NCBI GenBank assembly: GCA_050299835.1
Contig: JBNKWP010000015.1
Coordinates: forward strand, 1 to 64,000
Reading direction: 5' to 3'
Source: JAJDOD01 sp050299835
GTDB taxonomy: Bacteria; Pseudomonadota; Alphaproteobacteria; Rhodobacterales; Rhodobacteraceae
DNA: 64,000 nucleotides
Below, in pieces: positions 16,863 to 24,823 of the stretch (its first letter is position 1; each line of letters opens with the position of its first letter). A program made the position numbers and the translations under genes. The notes below the pieces were generated by a model. It searched no databases, was not told the DNA's origin, and saw only the letters and a list, made by a program, of their open reading frames with translations.

Positions 16863-18329
16863 ATTTTTGAGCATCTGCTGACCGCGCTCAGCCACGTCCA
16901 CTCCGGCGTCGCGCTCACCGATCTGACCTACGAATACGACATCGACGGGCAGCTCACCGCCATCGTCGACAACCTCGACCCGTCGAAGTCGAAGGCGATC
17001 AGCTACGACGACCTGAACCGCCTCGTCCAGGTCGCCGAGGGCGTGCCGGTAAGCCAGGGCGGCGTCCCCATCCCGGTCGAGGACTACGCCTATGACGAGG
17101 AGGGCAACCGCACCGCCTCCCACCTCTCCGCGCTCTATTCCTCCAACAATCACAACCAGTTGCTGGAGGACGACAGCTACACCTACGCCTATGATCTCAA
17201 GGGCAACCGCACGTCCCGGACGGAAAAGGCGACGGGCGATGTGGAGACCTACAGCTACGATTCCCAGAACCGGCTGGTGGGGTATGTGTCACCGACCACG
17301 ACGGCGAGCTATGCTTACGATGCGCTGGATCGGCGGGTTGGGAAAGTGGTGGGCGCAGCGCAAACCGCATATGTCTATGACATGTCGCAAGTAGACCCGC
17401 TGGCCCATGACGACATCGTTATGGAGTGGGACACTGCGTCCTTCCCAACTCTAACGCGCCGTTGGTTACATTCGCCTAGCGTCGATGAGCCTGTTGGCTT
17501 TGAAGACTACGTTGGGACGTCTGGGGTTGGCAGTGGCACCGAGCGCTCCATGTTTGCCGACCGCCAAGGTTCGGTGATTTGGGTGACCGATACGACATCA
17601 AGCAGCATTGTTGCTGCATATCAGTACGACGGATACGGTGTTTTGACGCAAACTCAAGGCTCGTTGTCGCAACCCTTTGGCTACACAGGTCGAGAGTTTG
17701 ATGCCGAAAGTGGGCTGTATCATTACCGAGCGCGAAGCTATGATCCGAGGACCGGATCGTTTGTTCAAAGCGATCCTCTGATGTTCAATGCCGGCCAGCT
17801 AGGCCTATACGTGTACGTCGCCAACGATCCTTTTGGCTGGGGGGACCCGAGCGGTTTAAGTACTGCGGTAGAATGCGGGACCGGGCGTGCAAAGGGTGGT
17901 GCTTGCGGTTCGATGGCAGGGCTATTGTCCGGTGCTTTCAACGGTATTCTATCTCTAGGCCAAAGAATTGCACTGGCCATGACCAGAATCGGCACTTTTG
18001 CGATGAATTTTGAAGATTCAACTGGTCTTGAGAAAAAAGGAAAAGAGTCGAAGGCCTGCAGGGACGCAGAAGCTAGATTGGATCAGGCGCAGGAAAGGTC
18101 GAAAAAACTTGGAGGTGGGTGCAGTAAGCTATACAAATGGCAAAAGAAAAATATAAGATCTCCTGAAGTGCAAGCAATGCTTCTCGCGAGAATGTAGGCT
18201 TTGCAAGACATTTGGATGGCTCGGCAGATACGGGACCAAGTTTGCCATGGAGGAGCAAATGACGACCATGAGAAACAGTATGGATTCTTGCAACGTGCTA
18301 TTCAAAGCTGTGAAGAGAAGCTAAAATAG
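16863..18329 (+). pseudogene. Truncated Rhs/YD-repeat protein tip with interrupted C-terminal toxin
   Basis: The open frame begins without a start codon in the Rhs core (LTYEYDIDGQLTAIVDNLD). It runs through YD repeats (YAYDEEGNRTASHL, YAYDLKGNRTSR, YSYDSQNRLVGY) to the conserved core end YDPRTGSFVQSDPL...YVYVANDPFGWGDPSGL. The variable toxin region follows from about 17850. An in-frame TAG at 18195-18197 cuts it. The same frame continues to a TAG at 18327 with RDQVCHGGANDDHEKQYGFLQRAIQSC, a C-x-GG-x-H pattern like nuclease-type polymorphic toxins (perhaps Ntox16-like). Both ends are therefore damaged: no N-terminal core and a split toxin. A GTG at 17043 could start a shorter product. Confidence 0.75.
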
Positions 18330-18356
18330 AATTTTCAGAAGTTTGATGTTGTAATA

Positions 18357-18827
18357 ATGCATTCAAGAGAGTTAGAAAACAGTATTCGAGAGGCATTTCC
18401 GGCGGAGGAGAATGTCAAGCTCTTCACGCGTGATCTAAGTGATCTTACAACGACACAAGCTGGCAGTCTTCAATATCTTCTGTCGCGCCAATGGAATGAA
18501 ATCGGACGCAAGGATTTCTGGACGTATTCTGAGAGTTTTGGTGAATTGACGGATGAAGCTCTAGCCTACTTTCTCCCGGCATTTCTAATATTTTCGTTGA
18601 AACCAACTCGTTTTTTCGAATGCGAACTGACTGAATACGAGTCTTTGCTACCTGAGACAACTAGAGATCACGGCTTATTTTTTGATTTTTTGAGCAGACT
18701 GCTCTTACATCTAAATTCCACACAGAGGAAAGTTTTGCACGATTGGGTCAAATGGCAAGCAAAATATAGATTGCCTACTATCAGAGACTATGCCAATTCT
18801 GTGGATGCGATGGACGATTTTCGTTGA
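18357..18827 (+). CDS. Probable immunity protein for the Rhs toxin (DUF6714-like)
   Basis: 156 aa, cytoplasmic, low GC. The layout matches the DUF6714-type small proteins often found after polymorphic toxins: an early IREAF helix, a WNEIGRKDFWTYSESFGELTDEALAYFLPAFLIFSL centre and a helical C-terminus (DFLSRLLLHL). It lies 27 bp after the end of the toxin frame, where an immunity gene is expected. The frame is intact although the toxin is broken, as is common because immunity against sister cells stays useful. The family name is from memory, and direct pairing is inferred. Confidence 0.6.
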   Translation: MHSRELENSIREAFPAEENVKLFTRDLSDLTTTQAGSLQYLLSRQWNEIGRKDFWTYSESFGELTDEALAYFLPAFLIFSLKPTRFFECELTEYESLLPETTRDHGLFFDFLSRLLLHLNSTQRKVLHDWVKWQAKYRLPTIRDYANSVDAMDDFR

Positions 18828-19055
18828 GGGCACTCTTACAATAAGCAAACGTAGGATGAGTGTTCATACCCATCATTGGGTGACAAATGGTTCCACACGT
18901 AAGTTCCACACCCCCTCGGCCATCCCACCAAATCGAGTGATTAACCCTTCCCTAACCACTCCGCACGGCAAGACGTACAAAACGGTCAGAGCCCTCCCTC
19001 AAAGTGGTACAAAACGCAACATCCCCACCGCCCGCCGCCCTTAACACTCCCTGAA

Positions 19056-19253
19056 CGGCACCCCCATCCCGGTCGAGGACTATGCCTACGACCAGGAGGG
19101 CAACCGCACCGCCTCCCACCTCTCCGCGTCTATTCCTCCAACGATCACAACCAGTTGCTGGAGGACGACAGCTACACCTACGCCTATGACCAGGAGGGCA
19201 ACCGGGTGTCGCGGACGTCGAGACCTACAGCTACGATTCACAGAACCGGCTGG
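19056..19253 (+). repeat. Second, decayed copy of an Rhs core segment
   Basis: This 198-bp stretch is nearly identical to 17060-17277, both encoding VEDYAYD-EGNRTASHLS and the following YD repeat. Compared with the first copy it lacks 20 bp in total (one base after CTCCGCG, plus a block near GTGTCGCGGAC), so its frame is broken. It ends abruptly inside a GFA-family gene. The two copies flank the toxin and immunity genes as direct repeats. Confidence 0.85.
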
Positions 19254-19417
19254 ACGTGATCCTGCCCCTGAATCCACCTCAGATCATCCTTCCTGACGAA
19301 AACGAAAGTGCTCGCGCCGACCTTGCGGCATCTCGAACAATGGCACGTCCCCATCATCGACGGTTCGGCCAGGAGCTCGAATTTGACCGCGCCACAGCAA
19401 CAACTTCCGGTAAACAT
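19254..19417 (-). pseudogene. GFA-family (CENP-V-like) zinc protein, truncated
   Basis: The first about 55 residues of a small zinc-binding protein of the GFA family, whose named member is a glutathione-dependent formaldehyde-activating enzyme. It begins MFTGSCCCGAVKFEL with the paired cysteines and continues GTCHCSRCRKVGASTFVFVRKDDL, the second zinc site. Family members have about 120-150 residues; the C-terminal half is gone. The cut falls exactly where the duplicated Rhs segment ends at 19253, so the Rhs rearrangement destroyed the gene. Confidence 0.75.
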
Positions 19418-19615
19418 CAGCCAAATCTTCCTCTTTGAATACAGGTTCGCTTTGCGGAACAATAAGGGAACATTTAGGCACCGACAACTTCTCAAGTCGG
19501 CTCAGGGGGCACTTGCTGCATATACCGATTGGCCTTGATCCAGGATTTCCCGTTGTCGGCATTTCAGTTCCAAGCAGATCGTGACCGGTTCTTTCGGACA
19601 ACCGGAAAGCTCTTC

Positions 19616-20020
19616 CTAGGTCGACGTCCATTTCTGGTGAATGAACCCAAGTGCCAGGCCGAACAGGACGAATTGCGTCAAACTCGCGCTCGCCTCGACG
19701 AAGAACCACTCAAGCCTGGACGAGACGAGGTATTTTGAAGGTTCCGCCAGCGCGATGTAGCTGCCAAGGAAAACGCCCATCAGAAGCGCAAAGCCAAGGC
19801 CGCCCGGTACGCCGGGAAAGTGCGTGCGCAATCGAGAATACAGGAATGTCAGCACTGACCCTTGGAGCACGATGGCTGCAAGCCCGCCCCACAGAACAGG
19901 CTCCTCGGCGATAATGGGTTGCCTTGCATAGTGGGCAGTGCTGATGACGAAGTGATTGGAGGCCTGAACGGCAAAGGTGATCACGAAATAGATGGCAACA
20001 GACATAAGATGTGCAGACAT
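19616..20020 (-). CDS. Small four-helix membrane protein
   Basis: 134 aa with four hydrophobic segments at about residues 5-25, 42-62, 74-94 and 112-130, ending in a short polar tail. No catalytic motif is visible and I do not know a function. It resembles the protein at 21299-21760 in layout (helix, variable loop, helix pair, C-terminal FVLFGLALGFIH against FLVFGGLLWVIH), so the two are probably distant paralogues. It sits in a minus-strand cluster with VOC and TfoX-like genes. Confidence 0.65.
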   Translation of the reverse strand: MSAHLMSVAIYFVITFAVQASNHFVISTAHYARQPIIAEEPVLWGGLAAIVLQGSVLTFLYSRLRTHFPGVPGGLGFALLMGVFLGSYIALAEPSKYLVSSRLEWFFVEASASLTQFVLFGLALGFIHQKWTST

Positions 20021-20091
20021 GCGGCATTCTCCAGGCAGTCAAATGGGATGCGCGGTCGACAGCCAATAAGCGCCGGCCGCGCCAGGCCATC

Positions 20092-20469
20092 TCAGGCCTT
20101 GCTGTAGTCGATGAAGGCGAGCCTGGCACCGAACGGATCGGCGATGGTCGCAATGCGGCCGACGCCGGGGGCCGTCATCGGCTCGGCGACGACCGTGGCA
20201 CCTTCGGCCGTGGCCTTCTCCATCCGGGCGTCGACATCGTCGACGGTGACGTAGGTGAGCCAGCCGCCATCGCCCGGCTGGAGCGCGAAGCCGCCGACGG
20301 GCTTATCGCCAACGAGGATGGCCGGATAGTTCGAGCCGTCCTTCATCGGCATCTCGCTGACGCTCCAGCCAAGCACGGTTTCGTAGAACTTCCGGGCCGC
20401 CGTCGGATCGCCGCTCGAATGCGCCAGCCAGCTTGGGGCGCCGTGGGTAGTGTTGGGATCGTATGCCAT
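20092..20469 (-). CDS. VOC-superfamily (glyoxalase-like) protein
   Basis: 125 aa, one or two beta-alpha-beta modules of the vicinal-oxygen-chelate fold. The N-terminal module has SWLAHSSGDPTAARKFYETVLGW and the C-terminal module has WLTYVTVDDVDARMEKATAEGATVVAEP and IADPFGARLAFIDY. Proteins of this kind bind a metal and act on small molecules or serve as antibiotic-binding or accessory proteins. The substrate is not visible. It is close to the sigma-factor cluster that also contains YciI-like and TfoX-like proteins, a common grouping. Confidence 0.8.
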   Translation of the reverse strand: MAYDPNTTHGAPSWLAHSSGDPTAARKFYETVLGWSVSEMPMKDGSNYPAILVGDKPVGGFALQPGDGGWLTYVTVDDVDARMEKATAEGATVVAEPMTAPGVGRIATIADPFGARLAFIDYSKA

Positions 20470-20684
20470 GTCAGATCATCCTGTTCCTGTGAGGCGTTTG
20501 TCATGCGCCGCCAGATGCAACGCACAGAACAGGGGACGTTCGAGAATGAACGAAACGGACAGGCCGGCCGAGATTTTCGCGCGCTTGAAACGCCTTTGGT
20601 GGAACTATTCCGGGCTGAACTGGCACGACGCAGATCTCCAGTCACCGGACAAGGCGGCGTGGGACGCGTCGCGGGATCATCGCC

Positions 20685-20870
20685 ATGCTGGCTGCTCAAG
20701 AAGCGCTCTCAGCCAATGAGATACGCGCCCCGTTTGAGGTGGCCCAGCCCACCATTTCCAACCATCTGAAGGTGCTGGAGCAGCCCGGACATGCGCGGTT
20801 TTGGCCCGGCAAAACGTTGACGACACAAGACCAACTTGTCGCCGGAACCAGTCAACAAAGGCGTTTCTGA
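20685..20870 (+). pseudogene. ArsR-family helix-turn-helix regulator remnant
   Basis: The frame carries the recognition part of an ArsR-type winged helix: IIAMLAAQEALSANEIRAPFEVAQPTISNHLKVLEQPG. The usual DPTRR start appears only in degraded form just upstream (RRGTRRGIIAML). After ARFWPG the wing is lost, and the frame ends with unrelated residues at 20868. It is a broken gene. In related loci ArsR regulators sit next to glyoxalase-like proteins, which matches the nearby VOC gene. Confidence 0.65.
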
Positions 20871-20982
20871 TTTCCAACGCCGTTTCCTCATGGCACTCAG
20901 GAACTTCGACGCAGTTGATCGCGCGGAATTCGGTTAAGGGGCCTCTCTGGTGTGCATATCGTCGCGCGCATAAGGCGAAGGT

Positions 20983-21309
20983 TCATTTCGGCGGCAGGGC
21001 GGCAACGAAACGCGACGCGAAGCCGATCCATGTCTCAAGTCCGGCCTCGATTGCGTCATCTGCATCCACCCAGATGATGCCGCGCATCGGCTTGCCGGTA
21101 ATATCCATCGGGCTTGCGCCCGGCCGGCTCAAAGCTTCCGCTTCAAGCTCCTTACCGACGCGGAACATGAAGCGGCCCACCTCGACGCCGCACAGCATGT
21201 TGCCGTTCAGCATCCAGCAATAGCCGCCGAACATCTTCCTCTCTGCGATGCCGGGACGGGAGGCAAGGGCATCGCGCATCAGTTCGGCCAGATGAGGATC
21301 ATGGGGCAT
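20983..21309 (-). CDS. TfoX/Sxy N-terminal domain protein
   Basis: 108 aa, a single TfoX-N domain: an ELMRDAL helix, then RKMFGGYCWMLNGNMLCGVEVGRFMFRVG, and a C-terminal WVDADDA...WIGFASRFVAALP. In gammaproteobacteria such domains belong to competence regulators. Free-standing copies like this one are widespread and of unknown role. I place the start at the ATG at 21309 (MPHDPHLAEL), overlapping the membrane-protein stop by 11 bp; the frame also opens at 21336 without a better ribosome site. Confidence 0.8.
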   Translation of the reverse strand: MPHDPHLAELMRDALASRPGIAERKMFGGYCWMLNGNMLCGVEVGRFMFRVGKELEAEALSRPGASPMDITGKPMRGIIWVDADDAIEAGLETWIGFASRFVAALPPK

Positions 21310-21760
21310 GAGTCTGCGCCCTGAGCTCCGGCTCAATCAGCATATGGATCACCCAAAGTAGCCCACCAAAGACAAGGAACTGAATGGCGAGATAGGCTGT
21401 CTCAAGAACGATGAACCCGGTCCGGGATGTGAGAGGCAGTTTCGCCGCATCGCCCAGAACATGGCTGGACCACAGATAGATGAAAGCCGCACCGACAAAG
21501 GCCACGAGGCGAAGGTTGAAACGCGCCGTTTTCTTTACCGCCTGAAATCCGAGCGAGAGCAACACTGCCTGAGTGGCTACTGCGGCAAAACCCAGTGCTA
21601 TTGCCGTACCGTCGGGTGTTATCCAGCCCAATGCGTCATAGGATGGCTTGAAAAGCCAGACATGCCAAAGAAGGGCAAAGGCAAAGGTGCAAACCAGATA
21701 TGCAAGCGCGTCGAGTGCCAGCAACAGCGGTGTACGTTTCTTCACGATGGCTTCCCTCAT
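21299..21760 (-). CDS. Membrane protein of unknown function
   Basis: 153 aa with four predicted helices (LALDALAYLVCTFAFALLW, ALGFAAVATQAVLLSLGF, LRLVAFVGAAFIYLW, IQFLVFGGLLWVIHML) and a short cytoplasmic C-terminus. There is no catalytic motif. It overlaps the TfoX-like gene and may be co-transcribed with it. It is probably related to the 134-aa membrane protein at 19616-20020. Confidence 0.65.
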   Translation of the reverse strand: MREAIVKKRTPLLLALDALAYLVCTFAFALLWHVWLFKPSYDALGWITPDGTAIALGFAAVATQAVLLSLGFQAVKKTARFNLRLVAFVGAAFIYLWSSHVLGDAAKLPLTSRTGFIVLETAYLAIQFLVFGGLLWVIHMLIEPELRAQTHAP

Positions 21761-21796
21761 CGACTTGTTTCCCTTGTTTTCGCAGGCGGCCTGCGA

Positions 21797-23083
21797 CTAG
21801 GACGTGTCAGGTGCGCCCAAACGGACAGTGCCGCAGATTTTTTGCAAACCCGCGATCTTCTTGGACAGATATTCCGCTTCCTGCGAGGTCGGCCCACATT
21901 CGAGCGTTTGCTTCAGGGCCCCGATCGCACCTTCGATATCACCGCTCTCCTCCAGAAGCGCGGCCCGCACCGAATGATAGGAGCGGTGGCGCGCTAATTC
22001 CCCGGCCAGCGGTTCGAGCATTGTGAGTGCCGCCTCCGGCCCCTTGAGCTTGGCGATTGCCACGGCACGATTGAGGCGCACGACCGGGCCGGGCGCCATG
22101 ATCTCCAAAGCAACGTATAGCCGCTCGATCTCCGCCCAGTCGGTGTCCTCGGAGCGCTCTGCCGCACAATGGACGGCGGCAATCGCCGCCTGCACCTGCA
22201 GCGGCCCAGCCCGGCCGTGGAGCAACGCCTTTTCGATCAGCAACCGGCCTTCGGCGATTTCGTCGCGGTCCCATAGTGAGCGGTCCTGATCCTCCAGTGC
22301 GACCAATCGGCCTTCGCTGTCGATCCTTGCCCTTGCGCGTGAATGCTGGAGGAGGCACAGCGCCAACAGGCCCATGAGTTCGACCTGCCCCGGGAACAGG
22401 TCGAGCAGAAGCCTCGCCAACCGGATCGCCTCGTTGCAAAGCGCATGACGGATGTGGTCGCCGCCACTCGCGGCCGCGTAGCCCTCGTTGAAGAGCAGGT
22501 AAATCATCGTCTGGACGGCGCTCAGGCGCTCGGCCCGGTCGGCAAGGCCGGGTGTGTCGAGTCCTGCCGCTATCTCCGCCGCCCGGGCCTTGGCGCGCGA
22601 CAGCCGGCGCTGCAGCGTGTCGGGCGTCACCACGAACGCCCGCGCGATCTCTTCGACCGAAAGGCCGGCTACAACCTTGAGGGCCAGCGCCAGCTGTTCA
22701 TGTACCTTTAGCTCCGGCTGGCAGCACATGAACATCAGGCGCAACACATCGTCCTTCAATTCCCGCCGGTCGATCGCCTCGGCAATTTCCCCCTGGATGT
22801 CGCCATCCGGTATTCGCTTATCCAGCACCGCAGTGACATCGAGCGGCGACATACGGCGGTTCTTGCGGACGCGGTCCAGGCCGGCATTGCGGGCAACCTT
22901 GATCAGCCACGCAGTCGGGTCGCGCGGCACACCGTCCCGACGCCAACGCTCGGCTGCGCGCAGGCAGGCCTCCTGAAAAAGATCCTCGGCCACATCAAGA
23001 TCGCGAAACGAGCGCGTCAGCGCGGCCAGCGCCCTTGGTCGGCTTTCCATGACGATGGCATCAGTGAGACCGGCCTTGTCCAT
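21797..23083 (-). CDS. ECF RNA polymerase sigma factor with C-terminal TPR-like extension (ECF42-like)
   Basis: 428 aa. The N-terminal 180 residues form a sigma factor: region 2 with DLDVAEDLFQEACLRAAERWRRDGVPRDPTAWLIKVARN, and region 4 with EQLALALKVVAGLSVEEIARAFVVTPDTLQRRLSRAKA. The remaining about 240 residues are helical (DUF6596/TPR type), including RLARLLLDLFPGQVELMGLLALCLL. This architecture next to a DGPF/YciI gene is the hallmark of the ECF42 group. Those sigma factors have no anti-sigma factor and depend on the C-terminal extension. It starts 5 bp after the YciI gene, in the same operon. Confidence 0.85.
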   Translation of the reverse strand: MDKAGLTDAIVMESRPRALAALTRSFRDLDVAEDLFQEACLRAAERWRRDGVPRDPTAWLIKVARNAGLDRVRKNRRMSPLDVTAVLDKRIPDGDIQGEIAEAIDRRELKDDVLRLMFMCCQPELKVHEQLALALKVVAGLSVEEIARAFVVTPDTLQRRLSRAKARAAEIAAGLDTPGLADRAERLSAVQTMIYLLFNEGYAAASGGDHIRHALCNEAIRLARLLLDLFPGQVELMGLLALCLLQHSRARARIDSEGRLVALEDQDRSLWDRDEIAEGRLLIEKALLHGRAGPLQVQAAIAAVHCAAERSEDTDWAEIERLYVALEIMAPGPVVRLNRAVAIAKLKGPEAALTMLEPLAGELARHRSYHSVRAALLEESGDIEGAIGALKQTLECGPTSQEAEYLSKKIAGLQKICGTVRLGAPDTS

Positions 23084-23088
23084 CGCCT

Positions 23089-23454
23089 TTATCCGTTGTT
23101 CTCAAGCCCGCCGGCCCAGTTGACAGGGCGCACCTCCATATGGGCCACGCCCTGTGGCAGTGCCTTGGCCGCATCGAGCGCCTCTTCGATGGTCGCGCAT
23201 TCGATAAGGTAGAATCCCAGGATCTGTTCCTTGGACTCGGCAAAGGGGCCGTCGAGCACGCGCACGCCGGTACCCCTGTCCTGAACATTCATTGCCGTCG
23301 ATGGCGGCATCAGTTGCACTGCGCCCCGGTACTGGCCCCGCGCCTCAAGCTTTGCCTGCAGGTCGCGATGCATCTGTAGAAGCGCTTCCCGCTCTTCCGG
23401 AGGCAACCGCTCGGCCAAACCCTCCGCGCCGTAAATCAAGATCGTAAAAAGCAT
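23089..23454 (-). CDS. YciI-like DGPF-motif protein
   Basis: 121 aa from the ATG at 23454 (MLFTILIYGAEG). It has the ferredoxin-like YciI fold and the motif LDGPFAESKEQILGFYLIE (about residues 67-85) that names the DGPF family. Such genes are the usual targets and partners of ECF42 sigma factors, and the sigma gene follows after 5 bp. About 45 bp upstream TGTCCG and CGAAC are separated by 13 bp, a weak candidate for an ECF-type promoter. The biochemical role is unknown. Confidence 0.82.
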   Translation of the reverse strand: MLFTILIYGAEGLAERLPPEEREALLQMHRDLQAKLEARGQYRGAVQLMPPSTAMNVQDRGTGVRVLDGPFAESKEQILGFYLIECATIEEALDAAKALPQGVAHMEVRPVNWAGGLENNG

Positions 23455-23537
23455 CGCCTCAACTCCAAATGCTCTCATATACCAAGACGTTCGGGATCAA
23501 GCAAAACGGACACAAGGGTAGTCAAGGCGCGCAGAAA

Positions 23538-23711
23538 TTTTCGGCGCCAGCCCTTGAACAGGGATTGGATATTCTGGAGTTTCTATCCCTCACGGACTTC
23601 ACCGCGACACTGTCCGAGATTGCACTGGGCATCGAAAGATCCATAGCCGAAATCTTCCGGTCAAAACTCCGTTGGCGACAAATCGCACAGAATGTGACGT
23701 GCTGCCGTTAG
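23538..23711 (+). pseudogene. IclR-family regulator remnant
   Basis: A short frame containing KFSAPALEQGLDILEFLSLTDFTATLSEIALGIERSIAEIFR, the start of the IclR winged helix-turn-helix. After SIAEIFR the sequence loses similarity and ends. The effector domain of about 170 residues is absent. The rest of the gap up to the SDR gene (23712-23950) holds an open but unrecognisable frame. It was probably once the regulator of the SDR gene. Confidence 0.6.
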
Positions 23712-23952
23712 AGTCCGCGGTGATAGGCAAGCTCTGTTCAGGGCTTGGCGCCTTCGCAGGTGCGGTGAAACTGCGCTATGGGCTCAAAGTGACCGATGCC
23801 GCAGCGTACGAACAGCTGCTTTCCGGCCAGAGTTTACGCGATCCGAATCTTGCTACTTCAGAACAAGGCATTCCATCTGCGCAAGAAACGGGTCGATCCA
23901 GTGCCGATCACACTTTTAGTCAGCGGTCATGCAAATTGAGAAAGGCATGACC

Positions 23953-24705
23953 ATGGAACTAAAAGGCAAGAACATCATAATCACTGGTGCAAGCAGCGGT
24001 ATCGGTGCCGCGGCAGCATTGCTGTTCGCCGCAAGGGGCGCGAATGTCGTGCTGGGCGCACGGCGGGAGGCCGAGCTCAAAACGATCGTTGGCCAGATCA
24101 CACAGAGCAACGGAAACGCGATTTGCCTTGCAGGCGATGTCCGGCAGGAAGCATTTGCGAAGGATCTTGTCGATCTTGCGGAGGACGAGTTTGGCGGTCT
24201 CGATGGGGCATTCAACAATGCCGGAACGACAGGAGATATGAGACCGATCCCTGATATGGACGGCAGCAATTGGCATGACGTGATGGCCGTCAATCTGAAT
24301 AGCGCCTTTTACGCGGCGAAGTATCAGATTCCAGCAATGCGCAGACGCGGTGGCGGGGCCATTGTATTCACATCTTCCTTCGTTGGACACACCATCGGCT
24401 TGCCCGGAATGGGCGCGTACGCGGCGGCCAAGGCGGGCCTGATCGGACTGACGCAAGTGCTCGCGGTCGAACATGGGTCAGAAGAAATCCGAGTGAATGC
24501 CCTGCTTCCGGGCGGAACGATGACACCCATGGCCGGAGATGATGCGAATTTCCATGAGGTCGTGCGCGGGTTCCATGCGCTGAAACGTATGGCCGAACCG
24601 ATTGAAATTGCACAAGCCGCCCTCTTTTTGCTTTCAGATCAGGCGTCCTTCGTGACGGGCAGTGCAATGATTGCAGATGGTGGAAATTCCATAAACAAAA
24701 CGTAG
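23953..24705 (+). CDS. SDR-family oxidoreductase
   Basis: An NAD(P)-dependent short-chain dehydrogenase, 250 aa from the ATG at 23953. I prefer this to the ATG at 23947 because GAGAAAGG then stands at normal spacing. The cofactor motif is TGASSGIGAAAA (residues 11-22), followed by NNAG, the catalytic Ser in FTSSFVG, and the YAAAK pair Y-x-x-x-K. It ends with FVTGSAMIADGG, the usual SDR C-terminus. The substrate is not visible, and no pathway genes stand beside it. Confidence 0.88.
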   Translation: MELKGKNIIITGASSGIGAAAALLFAARGANVVLGARREAELKTIVGQITQSNGNAICLAGDVRQEAFAKDLVDLAEDEFGGLDGAFNNAGTTGDMRPIPDMDGSNWHDVMAVNLNSAFYAAKYQIPAMRRRGGGAIVFTSSFVGHTIGLPGMGAYAAAKAGLIGLTQVLAVEHGSEEIRVNALLPGGTMTPMAGDDANFHEVVRGFHALKRMAEPIEIAQAALFLLSDQASFVTGSAMIADGGNSINKT

Positions 24706-24823
24706 GTTACAGCGGAGCGGAGACGGGCGGCGACGTTGTTCTCGCCACACTCAACGAAACCGCCTGAAACCCCGTCTTACTTGTTCACCAAGCGACCGCC
24801 CTCCCCCTGTCGCTGGGTTCTAT

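Noticed and set aside
18195..18197. TAG in the Rhs toxin read as pyrrolysine or programmed readthrough
   Set aside because: No pyrrolysine genes or readthrough signal are visible, and the locus is otherwise decayed. A nonsense mutation is simpler.
17043..18197. An intact 384-aa Rhs gene starting at a GTG
   Set aside because: The open frame extends upstream to 16863 in Rhs core sequence and has no ribosome site at the GTG. The protein lacks the shell and its toxin is cut.
23672..23950. A 92-codon plus-strand frame before the SDR gene
   Set aside because: It has no ribosome site and no resemblance to a known family, and follows directly on an IclR remnant; probably decayed DNA.
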